From: Enterococcus pseudoavium NBRC 100491
GTDB taxonomy: Bacteria > Bacillota > Bacilli > Lactobacillales > Enterococcaceae
NCBI RefSeq assembly: GCF_001544295.1
Contig: NZ_BCQF01000025.1
Coordinates: 1 to 38,631 of the forward strand
Direction: 5' to 3'
DNA: 38,631 bases
Part shown: one piece after another, positions 18,223-27,045 of the stretch
How positions within the stretch are numbered: position 1 is the stretch's first letter
Layout: each line of letters starts with the position of its first letter
Position numbers and translations under genes: made by a program
The notes under the pieces: generated by a model
Told to the model about the DNA's origin: nothing
Seen by the model: only the letters and a program-made list of their open reading frames with translations
Databases searched by the model: none

Positions 18223-19890
18223 ATGAATAACAGCACTTTGACAATTAAAGAATATACGGAGGTAGATTTAACAAATTTAAAGGATATAACGATTGTTTAT
18301 TGCCGGTTATCTCAAGACGATGGTAATACTGGTGATAGTAACTCGATTATCAATCAAAAGAAAATCTTGAGTGAAGAGATAGCTAAAAAGAAACTACCTA
18401 ATCCAATTTACTTTATTGATGACGGTATTAGTGGAACGACTATCCAATACCGACCGGCAATCTCTAAAGCAATTGAATTAGTTGAGGCGGGTAAAGTTAA
18501 GAGCTTTCTTGTCAAAGACCTAAGTCGATTAGCTCGAAACTATCTTGATGCAGGTAGATTGACCGAGATTACTTTTCCAGATAATGATGTCCGATTCATT
18601 GCTGTAAGTGACGGAATAGATAGCGACCATCAGACAGATAACGATGCAAACCTACTGCCGCTTAAAAGCTTATTTAATGACTGGTACTCTCGCGATACGA
18701 GCAAGAAAATTCGTGCGGTTAAGCAAGCGAAAGCTAAGGCTGGTGAGCGAATGACAACAAATGCAATTTATGGTTACAAGAAAGACCCCAACAACTCTAA
18801 GAATTGGATTGTCGATCCAGTTGCAGCAGAAATCGTTAAGCGAATATTTAACGAGGCTAAGAGTGGCAAAAGTCTACCTAAAATTGCTAGGGCTTTAATT
18901 GAAGATAAGGTTGAAACGCCATCTCAAAGACGAATCTCATTAGGCGACGCCCCAACAGCTCGAAGCTACTCTCCTTACGGTTGGCATCGTGATACAATTG
19001 TGAAGATTCTATCTAGAATGGAATATCTAGGTCATACGGTCAATGGAAAAACTCGAACAAAATCTTATAAAGATAAGAAAATTATCTGGATGCCTAAGGA
19101 AGAGTGGCTAATCTTCAAGAATACACATGAAGCAATAATCGACCAAGATACTTTCGATATCGTACAGAAGATGCGTCAGCACAAGCGCGTGATGGGCAGT
19201 CCAAGATTTGAAGCTGGACATGAAAATCTGTTTGCAGGATTGGTTTTTTGTGGAACTTGCGGGCATAAGCATTATTACTGCGCCTTTGAGAAAAATGGCA
19301 CAAATTTAGACCACTATAAGTGTTCTAAATATTCTCGTACATTTGACCGTTGCGATAATCCCCATTATATCCGTAAATCCGAATTAGAAGAATTAGTGTT
19401 AATTGAACTAAATTCACTCATAAATCAAATTCAATTCGACGAAGGAGAATTTATGAAGAAATTAGAACATAAATTCAAAATCGAATCTAGTAAGCAAACA
19501 AATAAGCAGCGACAAAAGTTACTAAATAGCGAACGACGCTTCGAGGAGATTGACCAAATTATCCAGCGACTTTATGAGGATAACCTTGTTGGAAAGCTCA
19601 GTGATGAAAGATTTATCAAGATGAGTCAGAATTACGAACTAGAGCAATCTAACCTCAAACATTCTATATCTACCGTAAAACAACAACTCTCTATGCAAGA
19701 AAACCAAAGTATGGATGTTTCTAGATTCATGCAAAGAATTCATAAATATACCCAAATTACTGAATTATCTGTAGAAATTGTATATGAATTAATCGACAAG
19801 ATTATTATTCATAAACCTGAGGGCACAAAACGAAATCGAATCTTAAAAATTGAAATTCACTACAATTTTATAGGTAATTTGGATAAATAA
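18223..19890 (+). CDS. Large serine recombinase (TnpX/TndX-like)
   Basis: A 555-residue site-specific serine recombinase. The N-terminal resolvase domain has the catalytic serine in YCRLSQDD near residue 30, then DDGISGT and VKDLSRLARN, which contain the conserved active-site arginines. A recombinase domain follows (about residues 180-290), then a zinc ribbon with CGTCGH near residues 345-350 and further cysteines, and a coiled-coil C terminus. This is the large serine recombinase plan used for integration and excision of elements such as Tn4451. AGGAGG precedes the ATG. It is the last plus-strand gene of the cluster, as is usual for the integrase at an element end, and it appears intact. The right attachment site should lie within about 100 bases of its stop. 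Confidence 0.92.
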   Translation: MNNSTLTIKEYTEVDLTNLKDITIVYCRLSQDDGNTGDSNSIINQKKILSEEIAKKKLPNPIYFIDDGISGTTIQYRPAISKAIELVEAGKVKSFLVKDLSRLARNYLDAGRLTEITFPDNDVRFIAVSDGIDSDHQTDNDANLLPLKSLFNDWYSRDTSKKIRAVKQAKAKAGERMTTNAIYGYKKDPNNSKNWIVDPVAAEIVKRIFNEAKSGKSLPKIARALIEDKVETPSQRRISLGDAPTARSYSPYGWHRDTIVKILSRMEYLGHTVNGKTRTKSYKDKKIIWMPKEEWLIFKNTHEAIIDQDTFDIVQKMRQHKRVMGSPRFEAGHENLFAGLVFCGTCGHKHYYCAFEKNGTNLDHYKCSKYSRTFDRCDNPHYIRKSELEELVLIELNSLINQIQFDEGEFMKKLEHKFKIESSKQTNKQRQKLLNSERRFEEIDQIIQRLYEDNLVGKLSDERFIKMSQNYELEQSNLKHSISTVKQQLSMQENQSMDVSRFMQRIHKYTQITELSVEIVYELIDKIIIHKPEGTKRNRILKIEIHYNFIGNLDK

Positions 19891-19891
19891 A

Positions 19892-19921
19892 AAGTGAGTA
19901 ACGCTAATTCGTTACTCACTT
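19892..19921. terminator. Perfect 12-base hairpin after the serine recombinase
   Basis: AAGTGAGTAACG (19892-19903) and CGTTACTCACTT (19910-19921) with a six-base loop. On the minus strand it is followed by TTTTATTTA, so it is a good intrinsic terminator for the minus-strand gene that ends at 19927. It may also fold at the 3' end of the recombinase message, and it marks the likely right end of the integrative element. Confidence 0.7.
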
Positions 19922-19926
19922 ACCCC

Positions 19927-20265
19927 TTATACCAGTGATTGCTGAGTGACTCGACAGCTTAGAGGTAATATTTTTTTTAGTGCCAATTCCAAATATTGCC
20001 GATAGTTAAAGATAACTGGATAAACTAAATAGTCGACTTCCCCCTGATAATTTCGTGCTAACTTCTCAGCTGCCTTGTAAAATCCTTCGATATACCCGTG
20101 AAACATATCTTGATCCGACCACCCAATAATCGCGTTATAGTCAAAAGGCCATTTAGAAAATTTATGATAATTAAATAAATCATCATATTCCTCAGGTTTG
20201 AAACTATGATTAATATTGTTTTCAACCCAGCTTAATTGAATTCGTTGCATATTTTTTTCCAGCAT
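19927..20265 (-). pseudogene. Hypothetical protein, apparently truncated at its C terminus
   Basis: A 112-residue frame starting at the ATG at 20265 with AAGGGATG upstream. Residues 1-95 look like a real soluble protein; the stretch LVYPVIFNYRQYLELALKKI is of a type I associate with longer hypothetical proteins of accessory regions, in which this helix is followed by further domains. Here the frame changes to LSCRVTQQSLV and stops after 16 more residues, next to the terminator behind the serine recombinase. I infer that the integrative element inserted into this gene around 19940-19975 and carried the 3' part away. The missing part is not visible in the window, which would place the left end of the element beyond position 1 or mean that the fragment was lost. 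Confidence 0.5.
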
Positions 20266-20928
20266 ATTCTCATCCCTTATAATCCATTTATTTTAAGAAA
20301 ATCTGTGTAGAATGTCACGGCAACTTAAAATTGCAGATTTTGGGCAATGAGACATATAACTACCAATACCATGGTACCTACACACTAAACAACCTAAGTC
20401 CTATGCCCCAAGTTATTAGGTGTTTTTATATGTCAGTTGACAACGATTATTAGCTTCTGACACAAGGCAGAAGCTAATCCAATTTTGCGGTAGCAGTAGT
20501 TGCCGTGCTTGCTATTGGTGTGCCAAAAAGACGCATGCGGATTGCTGCCGTAGTGGTCAGTGTGTCAAAAGTAAATATATAATAGCGATAAAAAGTGAAT
20601 CCCATTTATAGCTCAAAAAATGTCTATAATGAAGGATATAGGCAAAAATCAATACTTATTTTGCAACTTAACCTGCTTTCTTTAGATAATTTAAGTCAGT
20701 CTTCTAAATTTAGTACTTTTGACGCCCTAATGAATGTAAATGAGATTTGAAAACTTATTAACATACTATTCATGAAAATTCTTCCTCCATTTCTAAAATT
20801 AAACCAAGTTTCTAATACTTAGTATTTTGACAAGTTGATGTGCCCAATTACTCGCATTAGATACTTGAGAAAGATTGTTTACTTTTCATTTTTTAGCTCG
20901 CCTTCAGTGTTCAAAATGGTAGTCTTGT
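20266..20928. other. Gene-free region with repeats and hairpins
   Basis: No convincing gene in 663 bases. It holds a perfect 11-base hairpin, ATTAGCTTCTG (20449-20459) and CAGAAGCTAAT (20468-20478); a ten-base palindrome TACCATGGTA (20367-20376); two related 22-base stretches ending in TTTTGAC (20702-20723 and 20810-20831, one base indel plus a few changes); and a 30-codon open frame near 20487-20580 (AVVAVLAIG, AAVVVS) without a start codon. The latter could be the remnant of a small membrane peptide. It is the stretch between the Mokosh pair and the truncated gene and probably a scar of past insertions. Confidence 0.5.
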
Positions 20929-22671
20929 TTACTTACAGATAGCAGAATGTAACTCTTGAACAATTTTACCTTGTAAAATCAAAAATCCACCTTCAACCAA
21001 TAAAGGAGCTCGCCCCCCTAAATCTTCTTTCAAATACTGTTCATATACTGGCTTTTGACGAGGATCAAGTTTACGATGCTCAATCGAATTCCTATACACT
21101 CTAATTTTGTCAATAGCAGTATATAAATCTGGTTTGTCAATTTTTAACTTTGAAAAAAATATATTATTTTTATTTGGAATTGGTTCATAAAGCATTTTAT
21201 TCAAGTTAGAAGAAAAATTTTTGAAGTCTGCTTCGGATTTAGCTAAATTCGAATTAAGAACATTTTCAACTTCCGAAAACTCTTCTGAATCAGTTCTCCG
21301 TATAAAATGTCCATACTTTTTCCTCAATTGTGTCTCAAGAGGATATAAAGAATCTATAATTTCTATTAAATCATTTCTCAATGAAGTTTTATCGGAATAC
21401 TTGTATACATCGTATTCCGAATTAGAAAAACATTTTCCAGTTTTATTACTAATCGTCACAAAATCAGTACTACTAATTTTTGAATATCTTTCACAAATTG
21501 AATAAATTTCATTCTCATCGGAAAGAGAGACCCTACTATATTCGGTTAACAATCCGGAATAATCATCAATAAAAATAATACTCTCCATATAATATGGAAT
21601 GTGCTGCACTGAGAAGTTCTCGATTTTTATGGAAGCTATTCTAGATATTTGTCTTTGCTGGAAAGAATCACTATCTTCAATACTACCAGTTAAGAAAATT
21701 TGTACCTTCACTCCTCTTTTAGCTTTCTCAACTAATATATCGATCATGTCATCTTTTATAATCATATACGAAAGTATTGGCATAAACATAGTTATGCTTC
21801 TCTTTGCATCGAATATTAGATTATCATAATAATCACGTCCAAACTCACTATCAATCATCTGTGAAAAAGTCAGTTCCAAATCATCAGCTAGTTTCAATTC
21901 ATTATCTACAAAATACGGATTAATTGAAATATTTGCTAAAGTATTTTCTCCTCGTATCCCATCTTCAAGTAGTCCATCATAATCAGAGACATGTGTATTT
22001 CTATCGAAAACCAAAACTTTAAAATCATCTTTTTCCTTCTTTAATACAATACAATTGACCCTTCTATATTCTACTTTGATACTTGAGATAGCCAAAATGT
22101 CTGAAACCTTCTGATTTTTATCTCTCATTTCCTTATCTCTATTTTTTAGAAAAAGATTTCGAATTTCTTCTTTATTAATATTATGGATATCAGGTTGTGG
22201 GATTTTCATATAAAGTTCCGAAATATTTTGTCCAGCTAAATTTTTACTGCTTACAAATTTTCCATTTTTTTCATATTTCCCCGTCATACCGTCAATTTCA
22301 ATAGTAAAGTATATTTGTTTATTCTGTTCTAATCCATTCTCAGAAAGATACCAACGACCTTTTTCTGTTAATTCGTTTGTATTTTTTTTTATCAAATCAA
22401 TAGAAGCTAAATCAATTCGGGCACTTTCAACGATTTCAGGAGTTTCCTGCAATCCTAAAAAATTAACTACTATATTAATATCCATCCCCTGGTGAAATAG
22501 CCTCAATAAAGTATCATGAATAATCGGCATTCTATCTGCTGAAGTAATTTCACACTTCAAATTCACAATATATATAGGAACAGCCTTTTCATAAAACCCA
22601 ATCACTTCGTAAGTAGGAAGTATTTCAGAACACTTTTTAAATGCGCTTGTACGTATACTAGATTTTCTCAC
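20929..22671 (-). CDS. mkoB: PLD-fold protein with HEPN-like C terminus, Mokosh type I MkoB-like
   Basis: A 580-residue protein in an operon with the kinase-helicase; this pairing is that of the Mokosh type I anti-phage system. Residues about 30-125 look like a winged-helix region. Residues about 275-415 have the phospholipase D layout: AKRGVKVQIFLTGS, then IIFIDD near residue 369, then ENEIY. The catalytic HxKxxxxD is not conserved: the positions of His and Lys seven and five residues before the Asp are Met and Ser (MESIIFID). The last 100 residues contain VYRNSIEHRKL near residue 528, which fits the RX4H motif of HEPN ribonucleases. So the PLD domain may be a binding module and the HEPN-like domain the effector; this is inference. 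The start is a GTG overlapping the mkoA stop (GTGA), with AAGGAGG seven bases upstream. Confidence 0.75.
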   Translation of the reverse strand: MRKSSIRTSAFKKCSEILPTYEVIGFYEKAVPIYIVNLKCEITSADRMPIIHDTLLRLFHQGMDINIVVNFLGLQETPEIVESARIDLASIDLIKKNTNELTEKGRWYLSENGLEQNKQIYFTIEIDGMTGKYEKNGKFVSSKNLAGQNISELYMKIPQPDIHNINKEEIRNLFLKNRDKEMRDKNQKVSDILAISSIKVEYRRVNCIVLKKEKDDFKVLVFDRNTHVSDYDGLLEDGIRGENTLANISINPYFVDNELKLADDLELTFSQMIDSEFGRDYYDNLIFDAKRSITMFMPILSYMIIKDDMIDILVEKAKRGVKVQIFLTGSIEDSDSFQQRQISRIASIKIENFSVQHIPYYMESIIFIDDYSGLLTEYSRVSLSDENEIYSICERYSKISSTDFVTISNKTGKCFSNSEYDVYKYSDKTSLRNDLIEIIDSLYPLETQLRKKYGHFIRRTDSEEFSEVENVLNSNLAKSEADFKNFSSNLNKMLYEPIPNKNNIFFSKLKIDKPDLYTAIDKIRVYRNSIEHRKLDPRQKPVYEQYLKEDLGGRAPLLVEGGFLILQGKIVQELHSAICK

Positions 22672-25600
22672 CTTGTATCCTCCTTAAAACACTCAACAGG
22701 AAAACGTTCAATATAGCCTAGTAGATCTCTAAAGTAGTTATGTTCTTTTATAGCAACACCTTCTAAAAACATGTCATCACCAACAATTACTAATAGAGAC
22801 ATTGCTCTCGACAAAGACACGTTCAACCTTCTGTTATCTTTTAAAAAACCTAATTGCTTTTTCTGATTTGATCGAACCACACTATAAAAAACAATATCAA
22901 CTTCGCTCCCTTGATAAGCATCTACGTTTTCAATTGAAATTTCTAGATTAGTCCATTGAGGGCTCTCAGGTTTAATTATTTTACGAAGTAATGATTTTTG
23001 ACCATTATATCCAGAAATAACACCAACTTTCACATTTGCATTTTCATCCTTATATCGTTCATTTAGATCTTTTAGTTCATTGTTAATTATAAGAGCTTCA
23101 GTCATATTAGAATATGCTTTCGATTCGCTCACCGTTTCTTCTCGTTCTTTTTTTAAGGAAGTTGACAGCCAAACAATTGATTTATCATGCCATCGTGAAA
23201 AGTTTGTCCTTTCATCTGCTGCCACCCCCGACTCTAAAATATTTTCTGAATAAAAAATTGTTTTAATCATCCGAGAAATATTTGGATGCATTCGAAATTG
23301 CTTTGTTAAACTTACTGCTATATTCGGATTATTTGTTTTCTCAAACAGCTCTTCAAAAAGACTTTTTTCCAAAAGTTTTTCTTGTTTAGAACCATCTTCA
23401 AGATTATTTACTATTGGCGGTAATTGCTTGTGATCTCCGACTAAAATTATTTTTTTTCCACGAACCATTGGAATTAGTACCTCAGGAAAAGTCGATTTAG
23501 CAGCCTCATCTATTATTACACAATCAAACACATTATTTGTTACCCATCCAAGATTTGCAGCACCTGTACATGTACTACAGACGATATTTGCACGTGATAC
23601 TAATAAATCATCAAATTGCTCTTGCGAATTCAATTTATGATACCAATCCTTCAAAATGCTAGTATATTCTTTTAATCTAGTATTTGGAGATTCCTCCAAA
23701 AATTGTTTGACTGAAAATAAAGCACCTTGATTAAAATCACCGGCTTCCGTCTGGGAAATTTCGTTCTCAAATATTTCCTCAAAAGGAAAAGTTGCTGGTT
23801 CTGCTAGCCTTTCAAGTAATGGTCTAGCAAATTTAATTGAGTTATGTTTGATTAATTCTGTCCATCCTTTTGTTTGCTCTTTCACTTTATTAGCTTGAGA
23901 ATCTTCAGATATTTTTGATGAATCTCCTAATCGTACAATTTGATTTACATCATATTTTTCAACTACTTTTTTTAATATGTTATCAACAGCAACATGTGAC
24001 TGAGATGCAATCAAAATTTTAGGATTATCATTTTTTATCATCATTTGGTTGATAATCTCTTCAATAACCGTGGTTTTTCCAGTACCTGGCGGTCCTTGAA
24101 TTAAAAAAATATCTCTAGCTGCTAAAGCTTTTTCAACTACCTTAATATTACTTGGATCAATTTTATTATTAGTTGGTTCAATCAATGAAACCTCATCATA
24201 TTTTGCTTCATTTGGATTAATTAAAATATCCAATAGTCTTTTATTTTCACTTTTTCTATATTTCAATTTATCCAAAGCCCATTTATACCTATCATTATGG
24301 ATTTTATTTCCCGTAACATCTATACCAAAGGGACCCTGTCTGGCAAAGTCATCAATAGAAAAATATTCTATAGGAATCAAAGTAATAACAGATTCTTCCG
24401 GATTTATATCATCAACTATACCCAAACATGACCGATCAGTAGATTTTTTTTTGCGAACTGATATTTCCACACCTGGTTCAATTTTCTCGTATGAATCAAT
24501 CTGATCAGCGTGAAGTTCAATAGTATTTGATTCAGGAATATAGTCTAACTTTGAGTAAGAGCCGATATTTAAATTTTTCTCAATCATTTTATCTTGAGTA
24601 CGAAGCGTCTTACTCCAAAGTTCCATTAGCTTCATTTCATCACGACTATTTTTTTGGTTTTCTCTATATCTTTCCGATTCTTGATTCACTTGTTTTATTA
24701 AATTAGATAAATATTCACTTTTCTCTAAAGCCACCTCAATAGTTTCTGGACAAATTTTCGCATAAATTCGTATTCCTTTTTTTCTTTCTCTAATTAGCTG
24801 TGAATAATTGTCAATTATATCACAGCTAATAATTTTAATAAGTGATCTCTGGATATTAAGATCACAATAATAACTCATTTTATCTCCTATTAAAGTATAG
24901 CAATCATTTCTTCTACCTTGGTATATATAGGGTTCTTTTAAGTTTTTTATTAGATATTTAACAGCCAAATCTTCTCTTTGAAGTAAGATTTTTCCAAGTG
25001 AAAAAAGCTGGTTAATAGTGGTAGAAGTAACTTTGATATATAACGATTCATTTTTAGATTCATTACTCAACAAAAAAAAGTCGAGATCGTTTATTATTGC
25101 CCGAACAGATTTGTATCTATTTTCAATCAATGGTTCAGTGCATTTTCGAATAATGTCGATTATTTTATCTGGTAAACTTGTAGAAGCAATTGTTTTCATA
25201 CGTTCTTCAAAAATAGTTGAGGGACTCTCTAACAACAACATATAATATAAAATCGAGCCTAAAGAAAATATATCTGAAGCTCCGTCAACGTTTTCCCCAT
25301 TCAATTGTTCTGGAGAAGCAAAGCCGAGAGTATAATGATTGGAGACTGTAATTTTTTCTTCATAAATAAATTTAGTTATTTTACTTATTCCAAAATCGAT
25401 TATTTTCAATTCATCTTCATTCACCAGAATATTCGTAGGATTTAAGTCTCTATGATATACACCTATATCATGAGATTTTTCCATTCCTAGAAGGATTTTA
25501 CGAAAGAGGATTAACTTATCATGGATGCTAATGTTATCATTTTCCTCGTATAAATATGTCTCTAGCGTTTGTGACCCTTTTAATTGCTCCATAACAATGT

Positions 25601-25904
25601 AATAGAAGTTGACTTCTTCACCGTAATCTATTAATCGAATCACAAATTGGCTATCAATATTTTCTAGAGAGCGAACCTCTCTTCGAAATAATTCACTGTT
25701 GACAGGATCATCAGATTTCTTTTCGAGAAATTTAACGATTACATATCGATCAGCCTTATTATCAAAAGCACGGTAAATTGATGAATTAACGGACTTATGA
25801 ATCTTTTTTGTTACTTCATAAACCTTATTTATAAGCATTCCTTTTTTTATGTTCATTATTTTTACTAAATCCTCCAAATTAGAATTTTTTGATTGAAATG
25901 ACAT
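22668..25904 (-). CDS. mkoA: Ser/Thr kinase fused to UPF1-like helicase, Mokosh type I MkoA-like
   Basis: A 1078-residue fusion. Residues about 25-275 form a Hanks-type kinase: VIVKFL with the catalytic Lys near 56, HRDLNPTN near 151, DFGIS near 170, SPEQ afterwards; the glycine-rich loop is poor (KKIHKSVNSS). After a middle region with a helical stretch comes a superfamily 1B helicase of the COG1112/UPF1 kind: QGPPGTGKTT near 605, DEAAKS near 800, GDHKQLPP, KQFRMHP near 871, DAYQGSEVD and SLSRA near 1030. All helicase motifs are intact. This domain order plus a downstream PLD protein defines Mokosh type I, in which the helicase is thought to act on RNA or DNA of phages. The ATG at 25904 has no clear Shine-Dalgarno and lies about 13 bases after the predicted transcription start; an alternative start at 25856 has GGAGG, but 14 bases away. 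Confidence 0.87.
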   Translation of the reverse strand: MSFQSKNSNLEDLVKIMNIKKGMLINKVYEVTKKIHKSVNSSIYRAFDNKADRYVIVKFLEKKSDDPVNSELFRREVRSLENIDSQFVIRLIDYGEEVNFYYIVMEQLKGSQTLETYLYEENDNISIHDKLILFRKILLGMEKSHDIGVYHRDLNPTNILVNEDELKIIDFGISKITKFIYEEKITVSNHYTLGFASPEQLNGENVDGASDIFSLGSILYYMLLLESPSTIFEERMKTIASTSLPDKIIDIIRKCTEPLIENRYKSVRAIINDLDFFLLSNESKNESLYIKVTSTTINQLFSLGKILLQREDLAVKYLIKNLKEPYIYQGRRNDCYTLIGDKMSYYCDLNIQRSLIKIISCDIIDNYSQLIRERKKGIRIYAKICPETIEVALEKSEYLSNLIKQVNQESERYRENQKNSRDEMKLMELWSKTLRTQDKMIEKNLNIGSYSKLDYIPESNTIELHADQIDSYEKIEPGVEISVRKKKSTDRSCLGIVDDINPEESVITLIPIEYFSIDDFARQGPFGIDVTGNKIHNDRYKWALDKLKYRKSENKRLLDILINPNEAKYDEVSLIEPTNNKIDPSNIKVVEKALAARDIFLIQGPPGTGKTTVIEEIINQMMIKNDNPKILIASQSHVAVDNILKKVVEKYDVNQIVRLGDSSKISEDSQANKVKEQTKGWTELIKHNSIKFARPLLERLAEPATFPFEEIFENEISQTEAGDFNQGALFSVKQFLEESPNTRLKEYTSILKDWYHKLNSQEQFDDLLVSRANIVCSTCTGAANLGWVTNNVFDCVIIDEAAKSTFPEVLIPMVRGKKIILVGDHKQLPPIVNNLEDGSKQEKLLEKSLFEELFEKTNNPNIAVSLTKQFRMHPNISRMIKTIFYSENILESGVAADERTNFSRWHDKSIVWLSTSLKKEREETVSESKAYSNMTEALIINNELKDLNERYKDENANVKVGVISGYNGQKSLLRKIIKPESPQWTNLEISIENVDAYQGSEVDIVFYSVVRSNQKKQLGFLKDNRRLNVSLSRAMSLLVIVGDDMFLEGVAIKEHNYFRDLLGYIERFPVECFKEDTR

Positions 25905-25923
25905 AATTGAAAACTTCAGTTTT

Positions 25924-25951
25924 ATTATACTCGATGAAAGTCAGCAAACAA
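25924..25951 (-). promoter_or_regulatory. Promoter of mkoAB
   Basis: Read on the minus strand: TTGTTT (25951-25946), a 16-base spacer and a perfect TATAAT (25929-25924). Transcription would start near 25917, so an ATG at 25904 would have a very short leader. This gives the defence pair its own promoter, separate from the transfer operon. Confidence 0.55.
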
Positions 25952-25990
25952 AAAGTTTCTACAATATGTTTTCCACAAAAAACTAACTAT

Positions 25991-26019
25991 TCAAACTATA
26001 TATTACTTTTATAGTTTGA
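25991..26019 (-). terminator. Terminator after the transfer operon
   Basis: A ten-base perfect stem, TCAAACTATA (25991-26000) and TATAGTTTGA (26010-26019), with a nine-base loop. On the minus strand it is followed within eight bases by GTTTTTTG. The stem is A/T-rich and so weak, but its place between tcpC and the mkoA promoter fits termination of the transfer operon. Confidence 0.5.
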
Positions 26020-26114
26020 TATCCAACAGAAGTATCGTGTAGTTTTCTCACACATAAAAAACAAAACTCTAAATAAAGTATTTACAACGTTCCCCCACTT
26101 CTTTGAACAAATTA

Positions 26115-27026
26115 TTATCGGTAGCCAATAATTCTCCAATTTCCAATCCTAATTAACTTCAGCTGATATTGGTAAATGTTTGTTACCTTTTCAACTTCAT
26201 TTAAATACTTTACTCCAACATTCATTTGAAAATCTTTCTCATTTTTCTGATAAATAGGATTCACTAATTCCAAAAATTTTAAGTTAGAATTGATAGGTCT
26301 CATTGCATCATTTTCTACATAATATTCAAGTTCTTTTTCGGATGCTGATGGATAAAGCGTGAAAAAAGTCTCTAAAAACTCCATGATTTCTTCTGTTGTT
26401 TTAGCATCAATTTCCGACTCACTTTCTATTTGTTTTGCCTCATATTTTGCCTTATCAGGTTTTGCAATCATGGTAGGCAAACTCGTCACAATATGATTCC
26501 CGTCTTCATCTTCAAAGACTGTCACTCGATACGCAGAAGAGATTTGTTGAGACTTTTTCCCTTCTGTAATCTTTTGCTCTACTAAAAAGGAAACGACAAA
26601 TTCTTCTGAATGTTTTCCTACATCTAGAATTTTTACGGATTGAACTTCTGAACTAGTGGGAATATCCGCTCGAACCATATCTTGAGCTAGGGATAATCCC
26701 TCTTCTGTAAGATACTGCCCAAGATTATCCATTCTCTTTTCAATGACTTCTTTGTCATTCTTCCATGAAAAATACTCTTTCGCAAAATCCATCGTAAAAT
26801 TCTCAACACCAGAAGTATTCACTATTTTTCCTTTCACAACTACTTTCTCATGAGTCGTGTGCTGATCAATCGCTGTGAAATTTTTGTATATCCCAAAAGC
26901 GAGACTACAAAACAATAAAAACCAAAGGACAAGCACCATTTTTCGATGCTTGCCCACTGAAACCGTCCGTTCTTTTTTCTTTTTGGGAATCTTCTCTTTT
27001 TTACTTCGTTCAATTTTTATCTTCAT
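26115..27026 (-). CDS. tcpC: Conjugation channel protein TcpC (Tn916 Orf13 family)
   Basis: A 303-residue bitopic membrane protein: a strongly basic cytoplasmic N terminus (KIKIERSKKEK), one membrane segment at about residues 30-48 (MVLVLWFLLFCSLAFGIY) and an extracytoplasmic part with two NTF2-like domains, as in the VirB8-like TcpC of the pCW3 and Tn916 transfer systems. It is a structural component of the mating channel in the cell envelope. The frame is open upstream into cwlT, but the ATG at 27026 with AGAGGA nine bases before it gives a protein of family length. It starts 19 bases after the cwlT stop and is the last gene of the transfer operon. Confidence 0.9.
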   Translation of the reverse strand: MKIKIERSKKEKIPKKKKERTVSVGKHRKMVLVLWFLLFCSLAFGIYKNFTAIDQHTTHEKVVVKGKIVNTSGVENFTMDFAKEYFSWKNDKEVIEKRMDNLGQYLTEEGLSLAQDMVRADIPTSSEVQSVKILDVGKHSEEFVVSFLVEQKITEGKKSQQISSAYRVTVFEDEDGNHIVTSLPTMIAKPDKAKYEAKQIESESEIDAKTTEEIMEFLETFFTLYPSASEKELEYYVENDAMRPINSNLKFLELVNPIYQKNEKDFQMNVGVKYLNEVEKVTNIYQYQLKLIRIGNWRIIGYR

Positions 27027-27045
27027 TTTTCGTTCCTCTTTTCTC

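Noticed and set aside
20487-20582. Small hydrophobic peptide frame (type I toxin-like)
   Set aside because: It has no start codon or ribosome site and a stop lies directly upstream in frame.
20875-20934. Ten-base direct repeat TTGTTTACTT flanking the mkoB stop
   Set aside because: Short and A/T-rich, so chance is likely; no target-duplication context was seen.
26115-27026. tet(M) or another resistance gene next to tcpC as in Tn916
   Set aside because: No ribosomal protection protein or other resistance gene is present; the slot is taken by the Mokosh pair.
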